Positions 56,841-64,000 of a stretch of 64,000 bases of DNA are shown in pieces. Every line of letters begins with the position of its first letter. The first letter of the stretch is position 1. A program made the position numbers and the translations under genes. This stretch comes from Rhizobacter sp. Lineage in GTDB: Bacteria > Pseudomonadota > Gammaproteobacteria > Burkholderiales > Burkholderiaceae_C. The stretch spans positions 1 through 64,000 of the forward strand of contig JAMLIM010000001.1 of the NCBI GenBank assembly GCA_023954175.1, given 5' to 3'. The notes beneath the pieces were generated by a model. The model was not told the DNA's origin. It saw only the letters and a list, made by a program, of their open reading frames with translations, and did no database searches.

Positions 56841-57818
56841 GTGTCCGCCGTCCTGCCCCAGACTGCCGCCGGCGTCACCGGCCGCGTGTTCGAGCTCGAG
56901 GCCGACGCGGCGTACCGGCGCTGGCGCGACTGGAAGCTGGCACGTCGCGCGCGCGATGCCGATGCACTCACGGTCGAAGTCGCCGACCCGCGGGCGCTGA
57001 GCGCCGCCGAGCGCGAGGCGCTGCTCGCACGCATCGCGGCGTCGAACATGGCGCTCTACCGCTCGCCCATCCGGCACGAGGACAAGCGCCTGCCGCGCGC
57101 ACTCGGCGCCCAGCTCGGCCTGCACCGGCTCGACGCCAACTGGCTCGCCGACGAAGACGGCATCTCGAGCATCGCGGTGTCGGATCGCAGCGATGCGGGC
57201 GGCCGCGGCGGCTTCATCCCCTACACCGATCGGGCGATCCGCTGGCACACCGACGGCTACTACCACCCGCAGCAGCGCCGCATCCACGCGATGATCCTGC
57301 ACTGCGTGCGCCCGGCACAGCGCGGCGGCGGCAACGCGCTGCTGGACCACGAGCTCGCCTACATCACCCTGCGCGATGCGTCGCCCGACCACATCCGGGC
57401 GCTGATGCAGCCCGACGCGATGACGATCCCGGCGCGCGAGGACGAGGGCGGCGTCGCCCGCGCAGCGCAGAGCGGGCCGGTGTTTTCGATCGATGCGCAG
57501 GACCGGCTGCACATGCGCTACACGGCGCGCACCCGCAGCATCGAATGGAAGGACGATGCCGCGACGCGCGCCGCCGTGGCCTGCCTCGAGGCGCTGCTCG
57601 TGGGCGACTCGCCGTCGATCGTTCGCCTGCGGCTGGACGCGGGCATGGGCTTCGTCGGCCACAACGTGCTGCATGAGCGCAGCGCGTTCGTCGACGATCC
57701 GGCGCATCCGCGCCTGCTCTACCGTGCGCGCTTCCTCGATCGCATCGCGAACCCGAAGGACGACCCCGACAACGACACGCCGGCGCAGGCCGCCGCTGCC
57801 TCATGGCGCAATGGGTGA
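56841..57818 (+). CDS. TauD/TfdA-family Fe(II)/2-oxoglutarate-type dioxygenase
   Basis: A 325-residue oxygenase-fold protein. The metal-binding H-x-D lies in IRWHTDGYYHP near residue 135, and the distal His with a nearby Arg in VGHNVLHERSAFVD near residue 275. TauD members hydroxylate sulfonates or other small molecules, but sulfonate binding cannot be read from the sequence. The start is uncertain: GTG 56841, or a TTG three codons earlier that overlaps the previous stop. The following reductase gene overlaps it by 16 bases, so the pair may work as oxygenase and electron donor. Confidence 0.8.
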   Translation: MSAVLPQTAAGVTGRVFELEADAAYRRWRDWKLARRARDADALTVEVADPRALSAAEREALLARIAASNMALYRSPIRHEDKRLPRALGAQLGLHRLDANWLADEDGISSIAVSDRSDAGGRGGFIPYTDRAIRWHTDGYYHPQQRRIHAMILHCVRPAQRGGGNALLDHELAYITLRDASPDHIRALMQPDAMTIPAREDEGGVARAAQSGPVFSIDAQDRLHMRYTARTRSIEWKDDAATRAAVACLEALLVGDSPSIVRLRLDAGMGFVGHNVLHERSAFVDDPAHPRLLYRARFLDRIANPKDDPDNDTPAQAAAASWRNG

Positions 57819-59290
57819 CGGTCTGGCGCGCGGCGCAGCTCGTCGGCGTGCCGCGCGGCGTGCTGCAGCAGCGCGTGCGAACCGGCGAGGTCGTGCTTGC
57901 CGACGGTCTGGTGTCGACCGAACAGCTGCTCAAGCTCTACCCACAGGCCGAACTCGAAACCTCGGGCATGTTCGAGCGCGTCACGCAGATCCGCGAGGAG
58001 GCTTTCGGCCGGCGCGTGCGCGAGCGCCTGCTGCCGAGCCAGGACGTGCTTGCGCAACGCCTCTTCGCGCAAAGCCGCGAACTTGCCGACGTGCAGCGCC
58101 ATCTGCAGCGCTACCACGCGCTCGTCATCGCGCTGCGCGAACGCCTGCGCGAGATGCGCGCTGGTGGCGGCACCGAAGGCGATGCCGACGACCCCCGGTT
58201 GCTCGAACTGGAGCGCCAGCTGAACGACGGGCTGGCGCTGGCGCTGGCCACCGAACCGGTCGATGTACTGGACGTCATGGATGACATGCTCAAGGTGATG
58301 TCGGCGCAGGTCACGCTGCGCCCGAGCGGGCATCAATTCGTGGTCGAGGGCCACCTGACGCTGCTCGAGGCCGCGCTGCGCGCCGGCGTCAAGCTCAACT
58401 ATGGATGCGGCAACGGCACCTGCGGCATGTGCAAGCTGCGCGTGACCTCGGGTCAGGTGGCGCGCACGATGCCCTCCGACTACCCGTTGTCCGAGTCCGA
58501 GAAGGCGCAGGGCTACGTGCTGGCCTGCGCGCACACCGCGGCCAGCAGCGAGTTGACGGTCGAAACGCTCGAGGCCGGCGGCCCGGCCGACATCGCGCAG
58601 CAGACCATCGTCGCCAGCGTGCGCGCGACGAGCCCGCTCGGCGCGGACACGATGCGCCTGCACCTGCAGACGCCGCGCAGCCACCGCCTGCGCTTTCTCG
58701 CCGGGCAATCCGTCACGCTCGGCCTGGCAGAAGGCGAGAACCTGCGCGCGAGCCACCCGATCGCGAGCTGCCCCTGCGACGACCGCAACCTGCACTTCTA
58801 CATCGCACGCGACGACGCCGACCCGATCGCCGCGCGCCTGTTCGCTGGCGGGCTCAGGCCGGGAACGGCCGTCACGCTGTGGGGGCCGAGCGGCGACTTC
58901 GTGCTCGCCGACGCACCGCATCCGCTCGTCTTCGCCGCCTGCGACACCGGCTTCGCGCCGGTCAACAGCCTGATCGAACACGCCGTGTCGCTCGACGAAT
59001 CACCCTCGATCGCGCTCTTCTGGCTTGCGACCCGGCCGGACGGCCACTTTCTCGCCAACCAGTGCCGCGCCTGGTCGGAGGCCTTCGACAACTTCGAGGT
59101 CACGCTGTCGAACCATGCGGATGCGACAGGCGGCGCCAGGGAGATGGCGGCGGCGATGCGCGCCGACCTGTTCGACATCGACTGCGCGTTCTACATCGCC
59201 GGGCCGGCCGCGTTCGTCGAAACGTTGCGCGGTGAACTCGTTGGCGCCGGTGTGCCGCGTGCGCAGATTCATGCAGAAGTCCTTGCATGA
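57803..59290 (+). CDS. 2Fe-2S ferredoxin/FAD reductase with DNA-binding-like N-terminal extension
   Basis: A 495-residue fusion. Residues 1-60 resemble a MerR-like or Xis-like helix-turn-helix (WVTVWRAAQLVGVPRGVLQQ), 60-125 a coiled coil, 175-260 a plant-type ferredoxin (YGCGNGTCGMCKLRV, then LACAHT), and 265-495 an FNR-type reductase (RASHPIASCP for FAD, WGPSGDF, ACDTGFAPVNSLIEH for NAD(P)H). The ferredoxin-reductase part resembles CDP-6-deoxy-glucoseen reductase-type and oxygenase reductases. It overlaps the TauD-like gene (16 bases) and the S24-like gene (4 bases). Confidence 0.82.
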   Translation: MAQWVTVWRAAQLVGVPRGVLQQRVRTGEVVLADGLVSTEQLLKLYPQAELETSGMFERVTQIREEAFGRRVRERLLPSQDVLAQRLFAQSRELADVQRHLQRYHALVIALRERLREMRAGGGTEGDADDPRLLELERQLNDGLALALATEPVDVLDVMDDMLKVMSAQVTLRPSGHQFVVEGHLTLLEAALRAGVKLNYGCGNGTCGMCKLRVTSGQVARTMPSDYPLSESEKAQGYVLACAHTAASSELTVETLEAGGPADIAQQTIVASVRATSPLGADTMRLHLQTPRSHRLRFLAGQSVTLGLAEGENLRASHPIASCPCDDRNLHFYIARDDADPIAARLFAGGLRPGTAVTLWGPSGDFVLADAPHPLVFAACDTGFAPVNSLIEHAVSLDESPSIALFWLATRPDGHFLANQCRAWSEAFDNFEVTLSNHADATGGAREMAAAMRADLFDIDCAFYIAGPAAFVETLRGELVGAGVPRAQIHAEVLA

Positions 59291-59649
59291 ACCGAGCGCA
59301 ACCGCAAACCCCCGTCGACGCCATGCAGGAGAACCACTGCAGCGGCGGCGAATCGTTCGCGCTGCAGGTCCTCGGCGACGACATGGCGCCCGAGTTCAAC
59401 GCCGGCGAGATCATCATCGTCGAGCCCGACGGCCTCTTGAAGGACGGCTCCTTCGTCCTTGCGCGCCACGGCGAGGAATGGCTGCTGCGCCAGTTGTGCC
59501 GCACAGGCGAAGCCTGGCGCCTGCGCGCGCTCAACCCGGCCTGCACCGAACTGCCGGAGATCGCGTTACCGGACCTCACGGCGATCCATGGAGTCGTCAT
59601 CCAGAAGGCGGTGCCGGGCCGGCGCAAGCTGAGCAAGTTCTACGTCTGA
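59287..59649 (+). CDS. S24/LexA-like domain protein without catalytic residues
   Basis: A 120-residue protein with the S24 peptidase fold: FALQVLGDDMAPEFNAGEII corresponds to the SGDSMxPxxxxGD region of LexA/UmuD, and VLARHGEEWLLRQL to the strand with the catalytic lysine. The serine is replaced by Asp (GDDM) and the lysine by Arg, so no self-cleavage is expected. It has no HTH; perhaps it is a ligand or protein-binding module. Coupled to the reductase gene by ATGA. Confidence 0.75.
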   Translation: MNRAQPQTPVDAMQENHCSGGESFALQVLGDDMAPEFNAGEIIIVEPDGLLKDGSFVLARHGEEWLLRQLCRTGEAWRLRALNPACTELPEIALPDLTAIHGVVIQKAVPGRRKLSKFYV

Positions 59650-59671
59650 CGCCCACAATCCGACTACGACC

Positions 59672-59893
59672 ATGCCCTACTACGTCTTCAACGTGAAACC
59701 GATGGCGCAGCTCGAAAAGCTCGGCGAGTTCGATGCCTTCAAGGAGGCGTCGGCCTTCGCCAAGGCGCAGCGCGCACAGGACAGCGCAGAGCGTCCGCGG
59801 CGGATCAAGGTGATGTTCGGAGAGCATCAACTCGCCGCCGAGGACTTGCTGAGCCAGGTGCGTGAGCCGCGGCGCGAGGGTGACGATGAATAG
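59672..59893 (+). CDS. small conserved protein (73 aa), unknown
   Basis: A 73-residue soluble protein beginning MPYYVFNVKPMAQLEKLGEFDAF (split at residue 12), then AFAKAQRAQDSAERPRRIKVMFGEHQLAAEDLLSQV. The pattern (short strand Y-Y-V-F-N-V, helix, strand I-K-V-M-F, helix) suggests a small alpha/beta fold. It lies 22 bp after the S24-like gene. I cannot assign a function. Confidence 0.65.
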   Translation: MPYYVFNVKPMAQLEKLGEFDAFKEASAFAKAQRAQDSAERPRRIKVMFGEHQLAAEDLLSQVREPRREGDDE

Positions 59894-59979
59894 CGTGCGA
59901 GCGCTGCGCGCGCCGCGTGCGACGAATGCGACGAGCGGCCTGCCGCGTGCGACGCACCGCGGTCGATGATCTGAATGCG

Positions 59980-60432
59980 ATGGAAGATGCACCACCCGTT
60001 TCTTGCTGCGCCGGCACCAGCACAAGCGCCTGCGTCTTCGGCAAGGCACTGCTGTCGCGCACGCTGAGCTGCGAGCTCGCCGCACGCAGGACGCGCGGCG
60101 AACAGGAAGTGCTCGAATGCACCTCGCCGGTGGCGCGCATCAACTGCGACACGCTGGCCGCACTGCTGCACGAGCGCTCGCGCTTCGCGCTGCGCCTGCC
60201 CGGGCCGGGTCGGCCGCTGATGCACCAGCAGGCGATGCGCCTGCAATGCGGTGGGCTGACGGCGATGCGCGAGCTGCTCGGCGTCGCCGAGCGCGACGTG
60301 CATCGCCTCGTCGCAGCGGCGCACGAACGCCACGCCAGCCTCACCGAACTGCCCTGGGAGCCGCTCGTCGCGGCGATCGCCGCATGGACACCGCGCAGGC
60401 GCGCGGCGAGTCAAGCCAGAAGCGGCAGGTGA
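59980..60432 (+). CDS. conserved hypothetical protein (about 150 aa)
   Basis: An uncharacterised protein with conserved-looking cysteines in PPVSCCAGTSTSACVFG, and CTSPVARINCDTLAALLHE, ending in a helix-rich part with LMHQQAMRLQCGGLTAM and WEPLVAAIAAW. The four or five cysteines could bind metal. I start at ATG 59980; GTG 59917 and ATG 59926 are possible but add an arginine-rich leader. Its stop overlaps the GTG of the next gene. Confidence 0.55.
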   Translation: MEDAPPVSCCAGTSTSACVFGKALLSRTLSCELAARRTRGEQEVLECTSPVARINCDTLAALLHERSRFALRLPGPGRPLMHQQAMRLQCGGLTAMRELLGVAERDVHRLVAAAHERHASLTELPWEPLVAAIAAWTPRRRAASQARSGR

Positions 60433-61502
60433 ACGCCGCCGACCGCGCCCGCCTCGTCGCGGCGGTGCAGACGAACTGCCACATCGCGGATGCGCGTCAC
60501 GCTGCCGACATGACGCTGTGCATCTATCTGCTGCAGATGCGCGAGTACTTCCGCTGGGAGCGCGCTGCGCCGTTCGGCGCCGTGCTCGCACGCGACGAGG
60601 TCGGCGCGTGGATCGCCGAACGCGAGAAGCTCTGGTCGTCGCTGGAAGACGCGCCCTTCGTCGCCCTGCCCTGCCCCGGTGCGGCCACAGCGCTCGACGC
60701 CTTCGACGTCGCGGCGATGAACCGCGCCCTGCTGCCGGCGGGACTGTTGTACGGCGCGGGGTTCGCAGCCAGCGATCGGCCGGTGTTCTTTCTGGCCGAA
60801 CTGCACAGCGCATCGCAGCGCGACGGCCTGGCGGTGCTGAGCGCCGGGCGCGAACTGGCGCGTGGCCTGCTCGCCCCACCGGCGGCGCTCGACGCGGCGG
60901 CGCAGGCGCCAGCGATCGTGCTGCGGCGCGAAGCCGTCGCCCGCTGGGGTTGGGAGAAGTTCGAGACCTACGCCCTGCGCCGCGCCGCCGGCAGCGCACT
61001 GCACGCTGCCGTCGAGGCCTATGGTTTCGAGCGCGGGTTCGACGCCGCCCTGCCGCGCTGGATCGCCGAACAGGGCGAAGCGATGGTGCTGCACGAGATC
61101 GGCGAGCACCGTGCCGGTGAACTGCTCGGCGCGCAGTGGGGCGCCTTGCGCCTGTCGCTGCCGACACGCCGCGGCGACCTCTATGCACGCGCGGTGCGCG
61201 ACCAGTTGGCCGACTTCCTCGTCACCCTGCCGACGCTGCTGGAGCGCGATGCGACGGCGTCGATCCACGTCTGGTTCGCCAACTACGACGGCGTGCGCGA
61301 ACTGCTGTTCCCCGCGCTGAAGGTCGCCTACGCCGCCTGGCGCGCAGGCGACGGCGGACGTGCGCTGCGCGACGCCATCGCCGCGGGCGAGGCGCACTTC
61401 ACGCGCCTGGCGAGGCAAGCGCTGCGGCTGCATGCCGAGGGGCGGGGCGGCGCCGCGATCGAGCGCCTGCTGACTGCGCAGGAGGCGACGCTCGCGCACT
61501 GA
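60429..61502 (+). CDS. conserved protein of the type seen as Sfum_1244 family, unknown function
   Basis: A 357-residue soluble protein. Near the N terminus ADMTLCIYLLQMREYFRWE is followed by W-IAEREKLWSSLE, then a long mixed region with YGAGFAASDRPVFFLAELH and WGWEKFETYALRRA; near residue 210 AMVLHEIGEHRAGELLG contains H-E-x2-E-H, a metal-binding-like pattern. I associate it, from memory, with proteins labelled Sfum_1244 family; that match should be checked. GTG start coupled to the previous gene by GTGA. Last gene of the dsr-divergent run. Confidence 0.6.
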   Translation: MNAADRARLVAAVQTNCHIADARHAADMTLCIYLLQMREYFRWERAAPFGAVLARDEVGAWIAEREKLWSSLEDAPFVALPCPGAATALDAFDVAAMNRALLPAGLLYGAGFAASDRPVFFLAELHSASQRDGLAVLSAGRELARGLLAPPAALDAAAQAPAIVLRREAVARWGWEKFETYALRRAAGSALHAAVEAYGFERGFDAALPRWIAEQGEAMVLHEIGEHRAGELLGAQWGALRLSLPTRRGDLYARAVRDQLADFLVTLPTLLERDATASIHVWFANYDGVRELLFPALKVAYAAWRAGDGGRALRDAIAAGEAHFTRLARQALRLHAEGRGGAAIERLLTAQEATLAH

Positions 61503-61591
61503 CGCCACGCATCGACGCCACGCATCGACGCCGCGCGCCGTCGTGGGACGTCGGACGTGAACTGCGCGCGACCCGCCGCCTGCTTCGCGCG

Positions 61592-62170
61592 CTACGGCGC
61601 CTGCTTCTTGAGCGTCATCGCGCCGCGGATGTCGCCGACGCGATAGCTGGTGGCGCGGTCCTCCGGATAGAGCGCCGCGAGCTTGGCCTTGACCGCCGGG
61701 CTGAGCTGTTCGACCGGGCCATGGCAGGCCAGGCAGAGCTCGCCGGTCGGCAACGCACGCATGTAGCGCCACACCGTCTTGCCGTCTTCCTGCACCGCCT
61801 CGTAGCGCTCCAGCTTGGCCGCGGGCTCGTGGGCGGCGGCGCGGCGGTCGAAGTCCTCCAGTGCCGCACGTTCCCAGGCATCGGGGACCGCCTTCGGGTT
61901 GCGATTGCGCAGGCTGACGCGCTTCACGCTCCATCCGGTCTGCTCCGACGCCGCGCGCGCGAGTGCCGGCGCCTGCACCTGGCAGGCCGCGATCGCGCCC
62001 TCGGGGCCGGACTTCGCGATCTCCGCCTGCAGCACCGCGAGCAGCTTCGGCGGGACCGCCGTCGAAACACCGCGCGCCTCGACCACCCAGGATTCTTCCG
62101 CGGCGCGGGCGGGCATCGCAGCCGCACACAGCGCCAGTGCGGCCCATGCCGCCGAGGTTCGCATGTTCAT
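61592..62170 (-). CDS. DUF3365 periplasmic heme protein
   Basis: A 192-residue exported protein: signal peptide ending MPARA-AEE, a DUF3365/Tll0287-like sensor-type domain (QAEIAKSGPEGAIAACQVQAP, VKRVSLRNRNPKAVPD) and a c-type heme site CLACH near residue 147. Such domains bind heme with exposed iron and often sense gases or redox state. It overlaps the YeeE/YedE stop by four bases (ATGA), so it belongs to the same transcript. Confidence 0.85.
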   Translation of the reverse strand: MNMRTSAAWAALALCAAAMPARAAEESWVVEARGVSTAVPPKLLAVLQAEIAKSGPEGAIAACQVQAPALARAASEQTGWSVKRVSLRNRNPKAVPDAWERAALEDFDRRAAAHEPAAKLERYEAVQEDGKTVWRYMRALPTGELCLACHGPVEQLSPAVKAKLAALYPEDRATSYRVGDIRGAMTLKKQAP

Positions 62171-63282
62171 TCCGATTCCGCCTTCCAGAGTATGAGTTTG
62201 AGTGTCGCGACCGAGCCGGCGACGATCGCGCCGGTTGCGATGAAGGAGCCCATCGCCAGCGTCGACAGCCCCGAGATGCCCTGCCCGATCGTGCAGCCGA
62301 GCGCCGTCACGCCGCCAAAGCCCATCAGCACGGCGCCGAAGAGCTGGTTGCGCAGGTCCTGCAACGAAGCGAAGCCCTCCCAGCGAAAGCTCCCGCTCGT
62401 CAACGCATGGGCCGCCGAGCCGGCAACGACGCCGATCACGCTGGCAATGCCGAAGGTCACGTGCAGCGAGGCGTCGGTCCAGAGCATCAGGAGTTCGAGG
62501 CTGAACGCGAGCGGCGCGATGAAGCTGAGCGATTCGATGGTGCGCGTATTGGTCGCGAAGTAGACCGTTTCCAGCGTCTCCGGGTTCTCGCCGTAGCCGA
62601 GGTGGCCGGACACGTACCAGCCGGCGACGACGAGCGCGCCCAGCACGACGCCGGCCATGACCTGCAACCCGTTGGCGCAAAAGCGGGCGTCCTTGAAGAC
62701 GAACGCGAGCAAGGCGATCGTCACCACGACCGCCGCGATGGCGAGCCCCAGTTTCGCATCCACGCCGGCCACCTTCGCGAGCGCCGTGCCCAGGCCTTGA
62801 TCAGACCAGCCGCGCTCGCCGAGGTTGATGTTGAACGGATCGAGCAGCGTCGCGCGCCACTGGCCGAACAGCCCCTTGAGCGTCATGTAGGCAGCGATCG
62901 CGGCAAAGGTCAGCACGACCATCGAGCGCACGCTGCCGCCGCCGGCGCGGATCAGGTTCTTGTTGGCGCAGCCGCCCGCGAGGGTCATGCCGACGCCGAA
63001 CGCGAGGCCGCCGACGATCAGCGACAGCCAGGGCAGCACCGGGCGCTGGGTGACCGACTTCGAGAGGTCGACCCACCCGGCGTAGGACAGCACGCTCGCG
63101 CCGACGACCGCGACCGCGACCGCGAGCAGCCACATGCGCAGGCGCCCCCAGTGGCCCATGTTGACGACATCGGAGAGCGCACCCATGGTGCAGAAGTTCG
63201 CCTTCGCGCCGACGAAGCCGAAGACGAACGCGATCGCGAATCCGCCGGATGCGACGAGCGCGGCGAGGCCGGCCACCGTCAC
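62167..63282 (-). CDS. YeeE/YedE-family sulfur transport protein
   Basis: A 371-residue inner-membrane protein with about nine helices. Three conserved cysteine sites that line the path in YeeE-type thiosulfate carriers are present: KANFCTMGALSD, LAGGCANKNLIRAGGGS, LGCTIGQGISG. The GTG start follows GAGAGG. It lies between a DsrE2 gene and the DUF3365 gene, so it probably imports thiosulfate or another sulfane compound for the TusA/DsrE2 relay. Confidence 0.9.
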   Translation of the reverse strand: MTVAGLAALVASGGFAIAFVFGFVGAKANFCTMGALSDVVNMGHWGRLRMWLLAVAVAVVGASVLSYAGWVDLSKSVTQRPVLPWLSLIVGGLAFGVGMTLAGGCANKNLIRAGGGSVRSMVVLTFAAIAAYMTLKGLFGQWRATLLDPFNINLGERGWSDQGLGTALAKVAGVDAKLGLAIAAVVVTIALLAFVFKDARFCANGLQVMAGVVLGALVVAGWYVSGHLGYGENPETLETVYFATNTRTIESLSFIAPLAFSLELLMLWTDASLHVTFGIASVIGVVAGSAAHALTSGSFRWEGFASLQDLRNQLFGAVLMGFGGVTALGCTIGQGISGLSTLAMGSFIATGAIVAGSVATLKLILWKAESE

Positions 63283-63294
63283 GCGCTCAACCTC

Positions 63295-63765
63295 TCAGAT
63301 GAACAGGCAGACGTCGGTGTCGCCGGCAAACTGCAGGAAGGTCGCCGCACCGCCGTAGTCGATCCCGTCGATGAAGTCCGTCTTCTTGAAGTCGAACAGA
63401 TCGACGGTCATCTGGCAGGCGATGAACTTGACGTCGGCCTCGAGGCAGAGCGAGCGCAGTTCCTCGAGCGAGGCGACGCCCTTCTTCTTCATCTTGCCCT
63501 TCATCATCTTCGTCGCCATCGCTTCCATGCCGGGCATCATGCGCAGCGTGACCGGCATCGGCATCGGCATCGGCATCGCCGGGTTCGCGAGCGGACTGAT
63601 CCTGATGTCGCTGATGTCCTTGCGCAGCAAGGTCAGGCCGTAGAAGGTGAAGAAGACCTGCACCTCCCAGTCGAGCGCGGCCGCGGTCGAAGCCAGGATC
63701 AGCGGCGGGTACGCCATGTCGAGCGCGCCCTTGGTGGCGATGATCGCCATTTTCTTGGTCGTCAT
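63295..63765 (-). CDS. dsrE2: DsrE2-family sulfurtransferase
   Basis: A 156-residue DsrE2 protein. The N terminus KKMAIIATKGALDMAYPPLIL is typical, the active cysteine lies in KFIACQMTVDLF near residue 116, and the C-terminal strand has TDVCLFI. A methionine- and proline-rich segment (AMPMPMPMP) is encoded by four exact GGCATC hexamers. It relays sulfur with TusA. Different in sequence from the DsrE2-like protein at 24.0-24.4 kb. Confidence 0.92.
   Translation of the reverse strand: MTTKKMAIIATKGALDMAYPPLILASTAAALDWEVQVFFTFYGLTLLRKDISDIRISPLANPAMPMPMPMPVTLRMMPGMEAMATKMMKGKMKKKGVASLEELRSLCLEADVKFIACQMTVDLFDFKKTDFIDGIDYGGAATFLQFAGDTDVCLFI
63554..63577. repeat. hexanucleotide microsatellite (GGCATC x4) inside dsrE2
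   Basis: Four perfect tandem GGCATC units encode alternating Met-Pro in the DsrE2 protein. Since the unit is six bases, gain or loss of copies keeps the reading frame. Confidence 0.8.
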
Positions 63766-63795
63766 GCAACCTCCGTTGGGGCTCGCAGGATGGGG

Positions 63796-64000
63796 TCAGG
63801 CCTTCTTGCGAATGTAGAAGACGTGCTTGCTGTTCTCGGTGTTCGTCGCCAGCAGCGCATGCCCGGTTTGTTCGGTGAAGGCCTGCATGTCGGCCACCGA
63901 GCCAGGATCGGTCGCGACCACCTTGAGCACCTGGCCCGGGCCCATGTCGGCGAGCGACTTCTTGGTCTTCACGATCGGCAACGGACACGACAGTCCCGAG
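63796..64000 (-). CDS. tusA: TusA-family sulfur carrier, 5' end outside window
   Basis: The C-terminal 67 residues are visible. The catalytic motif is partly shown by LSCPLPIVKTKKSLADMGPGQ at the window edge (C-P-L-P), followed by LKVVATDPGSVADMQAFTEQTGH (a TusA strand-helix), ending YIRKKA. It is read just upstream of dsrE2 (30 bp gap), giving tusA-dsrE2-yeeE-DUF3365 in one direction. The start codon and a few residues are beyond position 64000. Confidence 0.9.
   Translation of the reverse strand, partial: SGLSCPLPIVKTKKSLADMGPGQVLKVVATDPGSVADMQAFTEQTGHALLATNTENSKHVFYIRKKA

Overview
The window (about two-thirds G+C) comes from a sulfur-oxidizing proteobacterium, most likely a betaproteobacterium. 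The left flank has a housekeeping order I associate with Betaproteobacteria (glmM-folP-ftsH-rlmE, divergent yhbY, then DUF4149-greA-carB-carA). Most of the rest is a large block for chemotrophic or phototrophic oxidation of reduced sulfur. No species can be named from the sequence alone.

Layout. 1-15.2 kb: core genes (cell wall, folate, FtsH protease, rRNA methylation, pyrimidine synthesis, two membrane proteins). 15.2-18.9 kb: a small accessory patch on the 3' side of a tRNA-Leu(UAA). It has a truncated phospholipase D-like gene cut by an IS630-type element, a cut HEPN-like gene, an integron attC site, a second cassette-like gene, and a BrnT/BrnA-like toxin-antitoxin pair beyond the tRNA. 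18.9-24.4 kb: a FadL-type porin, a carboxymuconolactone decarboxylase-Rieske fusion, a phosphodiesterase, and an operon dsrE2-tusA-sqr-DUF1641 with an FNR-type box. 24.8-29.5 kb: aprM-aprB-aprA and small followers. 29.8-38.9 kb: a LysR regulator, the operon soeA-soeB-soeC-sat, and a divergent NarX/NarL-like two-component system. 38.9-42.6 kb: slipin/NfeD and a potassium channel. 42.7-55.1 kb: a complete oxidative dsr operon dsrABEFHCMKLJOPN ending in a cysteine-free dsrC-like gene. 55.3-61.5 kb: a divergent run of nine tightly packed, mostly uncharacterised genes including a Cas6-like protein. 61.6-64 kb: DUF3365 heme protein, YeeE/YedE transporter, DsrE2 and a partial TusA.

How the parts fit. 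Sulfide can enter through the SQR-like enzyme. Persulfide sulfur is passed by TusA/DsrE2/DsrEFH to DsrC, then oxidized by reverse DsrAB with DsrL and the DsrMKJOP membrane complex. DsrN amidates siroheme. The sulfite formed has two cytoplasmic exits: SoeABC direct oxidation, and AprBA-AprM plus Sat, which conserves ATP. YeeE/YedE probably imports a sulfur species.

The two most unusual signals are: (1) between soeA and soeB, five perfectly spaced 32-bp repeats that create a chain of five 11-codon minicistrons, each overlapping the next by GTGA; and (2) the nine-gene operon divergent from dsrA, with a stand-alone Cas6-like endoribonuclease, a TauD-like dioxygenase, a ferredoxin reductase with a DNA-binding-like N terminus, and an S24 protein lacking its catalytic residues. 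A shared palindrome (TAGCCC-N4-GGGCTA) about 20 nt upstream of -10-like elements precedes dsrA, soeA and the Rieske fusion gene, and may define a sulfur regulon.
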